Shown here: piece after piece, positions 6,340-11,851 of the stretch
Layout: each line of letters starts with the position of its first letter
Position numbering within the stretch: the stretch's first letter is position 1
Assembly (NCBI GenBank): GCA_002887195.1
Contig: PJAB01001850.1
Span: 1-11,851, forward strand
DNA: 11,851 bases
Direction of reading: 5' to 3'
Origin: Chrysochromulina parva
Lineage: Eukaryota > Haptophyta > Prymnesiales > Chrysochromulinaceae
The notes under the pieces: generated by a model
Database searches by the model: none
What the model was told of the DNA's origin: nothing
The model's input: only the letters and a program-made list of their open reading frames with translations
Position numbers and translations under genes: made by a program

Positions 6340-9300
6340 TCACTTGGTCTTAACGGGTGTGGCGGACGCCGGTACCCCAGCGCTCTTCTTGGCCTTGACC
6401 GGTGTGGCGGCCGCGGGAGTGCCAGCGGCTGCACGCCCCCCCCGCGACACGGTCTGCTCGAGCTCACCCACGCGTGCGACCACGCGCGTGAGCTTCAGGT
6501 GCAGGCTGCGGTACGTCTCCCACGCGCGCTTGACAATGGCCTCGTCCATCTCCGCAAAGGGCGCCGGGCCCTTTTTGACGTCGGCGGCGGGCTTGGCGTC
6601 CGAGAGCTCTGTGGGGAGTATTTCTCGCAGCCGGTGCACCGCTGCGTCGACGTCGTCTACCTCCGCGAGGAGCGTGGTGCGCTCCTGCATACAGCCCGCG
6701 AGCAGTGCGCCCCTCGGCATGGCAGAGAGCCCCGAGAGCAGCGCCGAGTCGGGCGCCGAGAGGAGCGCCTTCGTCGCCTCGAGGCAGCTCGTCACGTGCA
6801 CTTCGGCCTCTTGCCATTCACACTGGAGCAAGTCGCGCCGCAGCACCTTGCTCGCGTCGTATCGGGCGAGAGCGGGCGGGGGGAGCGAGGGACTCAAGAA
6901 GCCCACGGCAGCGCCCCTATTAGGGCCCATAGAGCGACCCTGCTGCCCCGCGCCCGACACGGCGCTCGAGGACGCGGCGGTGGGAAGCGTGACGCCGAGG
7001 AGTCCATGGACCTCCATCACCGTCACGAAGAGAGCCGCCGTGATGCCAGGGTCGGCGGGCGTGGACATGCCGGCGGGAGCCGACGACGATGCGTAGGCTG
7101 CCGCGAGGGCATCTGCGCTCGCCGCGGCGCCTGCGCCGCTGCCCTCACGAGCGCCGTCTCGAGCGCGCGTCTCCGCGCTCAGGTCGATGCATTCTCGGAA
7201 GGCATGGAAGATGCTTTCCTCGGAGGCAGTCGGGTGGAGGAGGAGGACAAGTTGAGTGAACTCGTCGAGCGAGATGTGGCCATCGTTGTTCACATCGGTG
7301 GCGCCGAAGAGGGTGCTCGCGGCCTCGCGCAGAGACTCCCGCGCCGCCTCCCAATGATCAATCGTGAGCGCCACGAGCGCATCCACGTCCACGACCAACT
7401 TGCCCCTGCGATTGACCGCGAGCGCCTCGGCCGCCGACACGATGCCCTCGAGCGTCTCGGGATGCACGCTGGTAGTTGGCGCGAAGAGAGTCTTGAGGAC
7501 CTTGACGGCGGTGGTGCGCAAGCAGAGCATCTGCATGCCGCCCTCGCCCGAGCCGTCGCCGATGGGCAGCTTCAGCTCCGCCTGCGCCGACGCCGGCATG
7601 TGACTGAAGGCCGCGTTGTACTCGGCGATCGCGGCGTGCATCTCGGCGTACAGGCAGCAGACCACCTCGGCGGTCGCCTCTCGCACGCGGTCGCTCTGAG
7701 GGGTGCTGAGCAGCCCGCAGACCTGTGGGGGAAGGGGTGCAGGCGCCGTGGTGAGCGCGTGCATGCTGGGAGGGGCGCTGAGCCGGCCCACAGGCGCCGT
7801 GGTGAGCGCTTGCATGCTGGGAGGGGCGCAGACCTTGGCAAACGTAGCGCACCGCTGCGCGACCGACGCGTCGTGACGAGCGGACCCGACGCGCGCGTCT
7901 CCGCTCGACTGCGGCGGTGTCGACCATTCAATCGACGACTGGATGAGAGCGATCAGATTGCGCTCCGCAATCGACCGAAGGCCGTAGGTCTGGAGGCAAA
8001 AATCATACGTGAACGAGCTGAGCGGCTCGGCGGGTGCGCTGCCCTGCTTCTCGAGGTAGATCTGCAGGATGGTGCGCGCGGTGACCCGGGGCGGCCAACG
8101 GCCCGCGCGCTGCCCAGAGCGACTCAGAGCTAACATTCGCTCCATCGGCGAGTCGGCGTGACCCACGGCGCCGGCACGGACGGCGAGCCGCTGCCGACGC
8201 TCCTCGATCGCCCGCTCGAGCTCGCCCGTGCCGTCCGTTTGGGTCGTCGCTTCGCTCAGTTCGGGCCGAACAATGGTCATGTACCCGGAGGGGCCGGCGA
8301 CGCCATAATTCTCGACCTCCCCCCATAAATGGATCAAGCGATGGCAGTTGGTCGCGTTGACCTCGGTGAGCTCCGCGCCCTCCATCGCCTCCTTGAGGAA
8401 GACCTCGATGTCGCGCACGCGCTCGCTCACGCCCGAGGTCGCGTCATCGATCATCTCCTTCCTTCGTTCTCCTTCCTTCTTCTTCTTCGTCGAAGGCGGC
8501 GCGGGCGCCGGCGCGCTCCCTTCGGCGCTCGCTACGGCGCTGCCTTCGGCGCTCGCTACGGCGCTACTAAAGAGTGTCTTTGCCAAAGCGGAGCGGGCTA
8601 ACGCTCCGCCCCGGCCGCTGCTCAAGCCGCCGCCGCCACCGCCGCCACCTTCTCCCCCTCTTCCTCCTCCTCCTCCTCCTCCGCTGCCACCACCACCGCT
8701 TCCAGCGCCTTCGCCGCGGCCGTTGCGACCGCCGCTCATCATCTCCAACGTCTGCTGCAGCTGCTGGCGGTAGCGGCGGGCGTCGTCAGCGGAGGCCTGC
8801 GCCTTCTTCTCGACATCCCGTAGCAGCCGGTCGCGCTCATCAAGTCGGCTGTTCAGCAGTGCTACCTGCTTCTCCGCGGCCTCGCGCTGCTGCTGGTGGA
8901 ATCTCGCCTCGCTATCTGCAAGGTCGGCTCCATTTTTGGTCGCGGCGTGCGCCTCGCGCTCGCGCGCGAGACGCGCCTCCTGATGCTGTACCGAACGCTT
9001 GAAGAGCTGGACGAAGCCCTGAAAGAGCTGTCCGCACAGTTCCGAGAGCGCCGGCGAGTGCACCGTAAGCTGCACGGCGAGCTCCTGCATGCACAACGTG
9101 TATAGCTGGCTCTCCTCAATGAAGCCCGCGTCGCTGATGCTGCCGCGGGCGCCGTGCTGACGGGAGGCGCGAGCGGTGAGCAAGGCCACCATCTGCCTCA
9201 GCTGCTGCACGTCGTGCGAGTGGCCCGCAAAGAGCCGCTGCCGGCCCTCCGGGCCCTGCTTGCGAGAGAGCGTATCTGAGAGGGCGTGCAGCTTATCGCT

Positions 9301-9456
9301 CACCGTGAGAGGAAGGATGGGCGTGCTTGCCGTCCGTTTGATGCCAGTGAGCAGGCCCAGCGAGAAGGTGGCAGGTTGCATGGACGCGGAGCCAGGGCTC
9401 GCAGGCGTCGCGGCGCCGCCCGAAACCTCATGATGGCGCTGCTGCGAGGCGGCCAT
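6340..9456 (-). CDS. Coiled-coil EF-hand protein, TSNAXIP1/AXDND1-like, probably ciliary
   Basis: 1038 aa, single exon. ATG 9456 is the first ATG after an in-frame TAA at 9511-9513; a longer reading would need GTG at 9501. Residues 118-155 (LYTLCMQELAVQLTVHS..) followed by a coiled coil to about 240 resemble the N-terminal region of axonemal light-chain/AXDND1 proteins. A Gly-rich linker follows at 252-277. Residues 455-505 (RVTARTILQIYLEK..FTYDFCLQTYGLRSIAERNL) have the YGL-xxIAE pattern of TSNAXIP1-type proteins. One canonical EF-hand loop lies at 721-732 (D, N, D, H, S, E at positions 1, 3, 5, 7, 9, 12), so it probably binds calcium. A second helical region ends in a basic tail with TPVKAK and TPVKTK, possible proline-directed phosphorylation sites. 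The TGA stop lies inside GTGAGT, a donor consensus, so a further 3' exon cannot be excluded. Family assignment is from pattern memory and moderate; the EF-hand is certain. Confidence 0.72.
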   Translation of the reverse strand: MAASQQRHHEVSGGAATPASPGSASMQPATFSLGLLTGIKRTASTPILPLTVSDKLHALSDTLSRKQGPEGRQRLFAGHSHDVQQLRQMVALLTARASRQHGARGSISDAGFIEESQLYTLCMQELAVQLTVHSPALSELCGQLFQGFVQLFKRSVQHQEARLAREREAHAATKNGADLADSEARFHQQQREAAEKQVALLNSRLDERDRLLRDVEKKAQASADDARRYRQQLQQTLEMMSGGRNGRGEGAGSGGGGSGGGGGGGRGGEGGGGGGGGLSSGRGGALARSALAKTLFSSAVASAEGSAVASAEGSAPAPAPPSTKKKKEGERRKEMIDDATSGVSERVRDIEVFLKEAMEGAELTEVNATNCHRLIHLWGEVENYGVAGPSGYMTIVRPELSEATTQTDGTGELERAIEERRQRLAVRAGAVGHADSPMERMLALSRSGQRAGRWPPRVTARTILQIYLEKQGSAPAEPLSSFTYDFCLQTYGLRSIAERNLIALIQSSIEWSTPPQSSGDARVGSARHDASVAQRCATFAKVCAPPSMQALTTAPVGRLSAPPSMHALTTAPAPLPPQVCGLLSTPQSDRVREATAEVVCCLYAEMHAAIAEYNAAFSHMPASAQAELKLPIGDGSGEGGMQMLCLRTTAVKVLKTLFAPTTSVHPETLEGIVSAAEALAVNRRGKLVVDVDALVALTIDHWEAARESLREAASTLFGATDVNNDGHISLDEFTQLVLLLHPTASEESIFHAFRECIDLSAETRARDGAREGSGAGAAASADALAAAYASSSAPAGMSTPADPGITAALFVTVMEVHGLLGVTLPTAASSSAVSGAGQQGRSMGPNRGAAVGFLSPSLPPPALARYDASKVLRRDLLQCEWQEAEVHVTSCLEATKALLSAPDSALLSGLSAMPRGALLAGCMQERTTLLAEVDDVDAAVHRLREILPTELSDAKPAADVKKGPAPFAEMDEAIVKRAWETYRSLHLKLTRVVARVGELEQTVSRGGRAAAGTPAAATPVKAKKSAGVPASATPVKTK
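7741..7827. repeat. 51-bp-spaced coding duplication (APPSMxALTTAP) in the EF-hand gene
   Basis: Two 12-residue copies, APPSMQALTTAP and APPSMHALTTAP, are offset by 17 codons and nearly identical in DNA. They sit in the Pro/Ala-rich linker between the TSNAXIP1-like region and the helical region before the EF-hand. They look like a recent in-frame tandem duplication in a disordered linker. Confidence 0.85.
8626..8703. repeat. Poly-glycine coding microsatellite in the EF-hand gene
   Basis: A CCG/CCT-type trinucleotide run (+ strand) encodes about 26 residues, nearly all Gly with single Ser, Arg and Glu interruptions. It separates the coiled coil from the rest of the protein. Next to it (8520-8570) is an 18-24-bp duplication encoding VASAEGSA twice. 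Length differences between strains would be expected here. Confidence 0.85.
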
Positions 9457-9688
9457 GTCCCGTGAAACCGATGTAAACCCGCGTGTCGCTTTGTTTTTCA
9501 CCGCGAAAGGTTACATGTACATGTACTGTGGACACCCAGGACACCGCCCGGCGTGGAAAAAATTGCTCTCAGTCAAATTTGTTCCGTTTTTGGGTCTAAA
9601 CTTGGGCGACACAGTTCTCTGTTTCGCGGAGCTTGCGGCGAGGCAAAGCTCGCGGCCTTTGCCGCCTCTCGAGCGCCCCTCCCGAAGC
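9457..9688. promoter_or_regulatory. Divergent promoter region between the EF-hand and glycosyltransferase genes
   Basis: About 230 bp between ATG 9456 (minus) and the preferred ATG 9689 (plus). It is visibly more AT-rich than the flanking genes, with A and T runs at 9490-9500 and 9555-9600. It holds TTACATGTACATGTACT at 9511-9527, overlapping palindromes that share TACATGTA-type sequence with the region upstream of the exoribonuclease. The + frame is open through the region, so the glycosyltransferase could start earlier. Confidence 0.4.
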
Positions 9689-10834
9689 ATGCTACGGAGA
9701 GTAGCGGCCCACGCCGAGGAGGGGCGTGGGGCGAGTCGAGGGGCGAGCCCCTCGGACGCCGCCTTTTTCGACTCCGCCGACGACATGGATTTGCTCAGCC
9801 TCCTCGCAAACTCGCCGACGGCCAAAGCGCTCGGCATGGGCTTCGATCCAAAGAGCGTGAGCTCCGGATCGATGATGCGGCAGTTTGTCGACCAGCTGGC
9901 GCGCCTCGACGGCACCGACTCACCCTCGCCCGTGCCGTCCGGTGCCCCCCCGCGGTCGCCGTCGCCCAAGTTACCCTCTAAGTTGACCAAGCTGCCACAC
10001 GGTGCAGTGCGGCCGACGCCCGGGCGCAGCATGTTCCGCAGCGCGTCGCCGTCGCCGACGGCTGGGCGCAGCATGCTCGGCAGCACGTCGCCGTCGCCCA
10101 CGCACGGGCACAAGGCGACGGCGTCTAAGACGCCCCCAACCGCGTTGACATACGAGAACCTTAGCAACAGGCGTGCCCAGTTCCTTGACGCCTGCGCGCA
10201 GCTCGAGGCTTTCAGGGACCGGTTTGCGCAGGGCGCGTGCATCATAGGGAATGGCCGGAGCGTCCTCGGCGTGGGCGCGGGGCCGCTCATCGATCGGTTC
10301 GCGACGGTGGTGCGCTTCAACGATTATGTGACCGTCGCGGAGCCCGTCGGCCCCAACGCGCCCCGACCTGACTACCGGTCCGACGTGGGGGAGAAGGTGG
10401 ACCTTTGGGTCGTCTCCGATTGGACCTGCGTCAAGCTGATCAACAAGTATCCGGAGCGCACGATGCCGGTGCTGATCGCGACCCCGTACTACTTTATGGG
10501 AAAGCCGTACTACAAGAAGAGGCGCGCCGAGCTCGAGCAAGACCTGACCGAGGAGCAGCTCGCTCGGTGCACCTTCATCCCAATCGAGGTGGTCAAAAAC
10601 CTCGTCGAGGCCAACCACTTTGGCGACCGTTGGCCGTCGTCCGGCCTGATCACAATCGCTTTCTTTGTGAGCCAGGGCATACGGCCAGTGCTGCACGGGT
10701 TCGACTTTTTTAAGGCGATCGACGGCAAGATCCACTACATGGAGGATACGCACACGGCCAACCACCATGCGGATGAGGAGGAGCGGATCTGCCGTGAGCT
10801 TGTCAGGGCTGGGAGCGTGAGCTTTCTCGTCTGA
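9689..10834 (+). CDS. GT29 sialyltransferase-like glycosyltransferase
   Basis: The preferred model is 381 aa from ATG 9689. The frame is open back to ATG 9455 (459 aa), but that ATG lies in the same CATG as the divergent gene's start, and 9457-9688 has non-coding base composition. In 381-aa numbering, residues 180-244 carry the sialyl motif L region (GACIIGNGRSVLG, then VVRFNDY, then DVGEKVDLWVVSDWT). Residues 308-327 carry motif S (FGDRWPSSGLITIAFFV), and 346-364 carry HGFDFFK, HYMED and a motif-VS-like HxxxxE (HHADEEE). GT29 enzymes usually transfer sialic acid from CMP-sialic acid in the Golgi; in algae the donor and acceptor are not known. The N-terminal ~150 residues are Ser/Pro-rich and disordered, with a 14-residue tandem repeat. 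No transmembrane anchor appears in this model; the longer one has only a weak hydrophobic stretch (LLSVKFVPFLGLNLGDTVLCF), leaving localisation open. Confidence 0.82.
   Translation: MLRRVAAHAEEGRGASRGASPSDAAFFDSADDMDLLSLLANSPTAKALGMGFDPKSVSSGSMMRQFVDQLARLDGTDSPSPVPSGAPPRSPSPKLPSKLTKLPHGAVRPTPGRSMFRSASPSPTAGRSMLGSTSPSPTHGHKATASKTPPTALTYENLSNRRAQFLDACAQLEAFRDRFAQGACIIGNGRSVLGVGAGPLIDRFATVVRFNDYVTVAEPVGPNAPRPDYRSDVGEKVDLWVVSDWTCVKLINKYPERTMPVLIATPYYFMGKPYYKKRRAELEQDLTEEQLARCTFIPIEVVKNLVEANHFGDRWPSSGLITIAFFVSQGIRPVLHGFDFFKAIDGKIHYMEDTHTANHHADEEERICRELVRAGSVSFLV
10022..10105. repeat. 42-bp coding tandem repeat in the glycosyltransferase stem
   Basis: Two 42-bp units encode GRSMFRSASPSPTA and GRSMLGSTSPSPTH in the disordered Ser/Pro-rich region before the catalytic domain. 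The SPSP motifs are possible phosphorylation or O-glycosylation sites. Confidence 0.85.
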
Positions 10835-10970
10835 GAGGCGCCGTCCCGAGCGCCGGGGTCCCGAGCGCCGACCGCGGCTTGAAGAGCGGTAACCACCGCG
10901 CGAGCCCGCGCGACATCTCCTTGCCCAGTGGCAGCGGTGAGCGCGCCCTATTGTCCCACCCGCCGAACCT

Positions 10971-11052
10971 TCTCCTCATGGAGCCGCGGATCTCCTCATT
11001 TGAGATATGGATCTCCTCATTTGAGATAGGGATCTCCTCATGGAGCCGCGGA
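10971..11052. repeat. Composite repeat: 21-bp units between 20-bp direct repeats
   Basis: Three units beginning GATCTCCTCAT start at 10989, 11010 and 11031 (period 21). The first two are complete and contain the inverted pair ATCTC...GAGAT. The block is bounded by an exact 20-bp direct repeat at 10971-10990 and 11033-11052. The period of 21 keeps reading frames open on both strands, but no protein is recognisable. The layout fits tandem expansion between two copies of a flanking word. Confidence 0.9.
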
Positions 11053-11061
11053 GACCTGAGC

Positions 11062-11167
11062 GACACTTACGTGTCAATTGTGCCGTGAGACGGGGCCCTG
11101 CACGCCCTGACACTTACGTGTCCTTTGCAGATCTATTGTGCCGTGAGACGGGGCCCTGCACGCCCTG
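11062..11167. repeat. Duplicated palindrome plus 33-bp block
   Basis: GACAC-TTAC-GTGTC occurs at 11062-11075 and again at 11109-11122. An identical 33-bp block beginning ATTGTGCCGTGAGACG follows at 11077-11109 and 11135-11167. The second copy has about 11 extra bases (CTTTGCAGATCT) between palindrome and block. It is a tandem duplication with a short insertion or deletion. It lies about 230 bp downstream of the glycosyltransferase stop. Confidence 0.92.
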
Positions 11168-11178
11168 CTCGTCGGCAC

Positions 11179-11200
11179 GCATGTTATGAGCATGTTATGA
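11179..11200. repeat. 11-bp tandem duplication GCATGTTATGA
   Basis: Two perfect adjacent copies lie just after the 33-bp block duplication. It is probably replication slippage and has no other visible feature. Confidence 0.85.
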
Positions 11201-11420
11201 GCGCGGCCTTCGAGGCGCGCGCGCGTGGGCGGGCGAGACGGATAGAGACCATACAGTGCGAGCGGGCGGGCGGGTGCGAGGCCCGGCGAGAGAGTGTGCT
11301 GCCCGGGTGTCTAGACGGTGGCTCGGAGGGGTGAGCGGCGCCACCAGCCAACAACCAGTGACTGGGGTTCGAGAAAAAATCAGCGCGGGGGGTGGAGCGT
11401 ACACTCCCGGTGGCGAAAAG

Positions 11421-11455
11421 CTTGATCTTGAAGATCGGACGTCGGGAAGATCAAG
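11421..11455. repeat. 9-bp inverted repeat CTTGATCTT / AAGATCAAG followed by A/T-rich tract
   Basis: The arms are at 11421-11429 and 11447-11455 with a 17-bp loop; the inside of the loop can also pair partly (CTTGAAGATC). An AT-rich stretch with a T run follows at about 11464-11488. It looks like a bacterial terminator, but this is a eukaryotic context, so only the hairpin is claimed. Confidence 0.6.
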
Positions 11456-11726
11456 ATGATCTTGCTAATAATTTGCAATTTTTTCCTTCGCTATCGATTG
11501 ACGTTAAGTCTTAGGATTCTGGATTGTAGATTGACGATTCGTTCGCCCCTCGCCCATGTTTTACTTCGCTTACTTACTTAACTTACTCGTTCGCCCCTCG
11601 CCCCTTCGCCGCTTCGGGCATTTTTGATATTTTCGGGGGCGGCCACTCCTGTCCGTTCGTTTCGAGTGATGGGGATGCGGCGCGTGAGTGTCAGAGTCAA
11701 TCAGTTACACTGGGGGAGGTTCGAGG

Positions 11727-11801
11727 AGTGATTCACTTGGGCAGGCACTGTGGAATCTCATTTCCCCACAGCATGCAAGCCAGCCCGTCCAAGTGCTCAC
11801 T
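11727..11801. repeat. Nested inverted repeat, possible hairpin in a 5' leader
   Basis: AGTG pairs with CACT (11727-11730 and 11798-11801), CACTTGG with CCAAGTG (11734-11740 and 11789-11795), and CTGTGG with CCACAG (11748-11753 and 11766-11771). Together they form an interrupted stem. It lies just upstream of the possible start codon at 11836. Some pairing of this kind arises by chance. Confidence 0.3.
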
Positions 11802-11835
11802 TATAGATTCCCCAGGATCCGTTGAGGCTTTCGCA

Positions 11836-11851
11836 ATGTCGAACACGCTCT
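11836..11851 (+). CDS. Possible start of a new gene (partial)
   Basis: ATGTCGAACACGCTCT begins at 11836 and would encode MSNTL before the window ends. The upstream 350 bp is AT-richer and has 5'-flank character. The start codon context (CGCAATGTC, A at -1) is reasonable. With five codons nothing can be said about the product, and the ATG may be chance. Confidence 0.25.

Larger units (their letters stand above)
10835..11835. other. Non-coding region with many short repeats
   Basis: About 1 kb with no credible gene; the short open frames have no recognisable content. It falls in two parts. A GC-rich repeat-bearing part (10835-11410) holds the arrays and duplications listed separately, plus GTCCCGAGCGCCG twice near 10843-10870. 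An AT-richer part (11410-11835) holds an inverted repeat, a 16-bp direct repeat (11540-11555 and 11588-11603) and a possible hairpin. The right end probably includes the 5' region of a new + strand gene. Confidence 0.5.

Noticed and set aside
6322..8133. 603-codon open frame on the + strand opposite the EF-hand gene
   Set aside because: It is rich in Arg, His and Ala with no recognisable motif, as expected for the antisense of GC-rich coding DNA. The minus strand has a canonical EF-hand and coiled coil over the same bases.
9457..9501. GTG-initiated extension of the EF-hand protein
   Set aside because: Eukaryotic genes rarely start at GTG. An in-frame TAA lies just upstream at 9511-9513, and ATG 9456 is available.
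10803..11066. 87-codon minus-strand frame with an NEEIxIS repeat
   Set aside because: The repeat is a by-product of the 21-bp DNA array (a multiple of three). The frame also overlaps the 3' end of the glycosyltransferase gene.
11421..11490. Rho-independent terminator
   Set aside because: The hairpin and T run look the part, but every gene here is eukaryotic and such terminators are not used by RNA polymerase II.

Overview
This window looks like nuclear DNA from a GC-rich, motile eukaryotic microalga. A haptophyte (Emiliania/Chrysochromulina-like) is my best guess; a dinoflagellate or pelagophyte is possible. The reasons are very high GC in coding sequence, Ala/Gly/Ser-rich low-complexity insertions, few but clear GT-AG introns, a eukaryotic family-29 glycosyltransferase, an EF-hand coiled-coil protein of axonemal type, and no sign of bacterial operons or ribosome binding sites. 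The taxonomic call is inference; no marker gene settles it.

Layout, left to right. 1-96 may hold the 3' end of a + strand gene; 97-450 is non-coding. 451-3534 (minus) is a three-exon XRN-type 5'->3' exoribonuclease (880 aa when spliced) whose two introns are full of related ~10-bp repeats. 3535-3802 is its promoter region. 3803-5989 (minus) is an uninterrupted 728-aa protein that joins a SUMO-interaction-like N-terminus, a PARP-type ADP-ribosyltransferase domain and a full RING-IBR-RING (RBR) ubiquitin ligase module. 5990-6339 is its upstream region, with a probable 5'UTR intron and a perfect inverted repeat. 6340-9456 (minus) is a 1038-aa coiled-coil/EF-hand protein resembling ciliary TSNAXIP1/AXDND1-type proteins. 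9457-9688 is a divergent promoter region. 9689-10834 (+) is a GT29 sialyltransferase-like enzyme. 10835-11851 is about 1 kb of non-coding DNA with short direct and inverted repeats; a new + strand gene may begin at 11836.

The genes do not form a pathway: they are RNA decay, ADP-ribose/ubiquitin signalling, a ciliary protein and glycan synthesis. The two observations most worth following are the ADP-ribosyltransferase-RBR fusion, which would put both modifying chemistries in one SUMO-guided polypeptide, and the 120-bp intron at 1397-1516. That intron is a 10 x 10-bp tandem array bounded by an 18-bp direct duplication that supplies both splice sites, as expected of a recently born intron.
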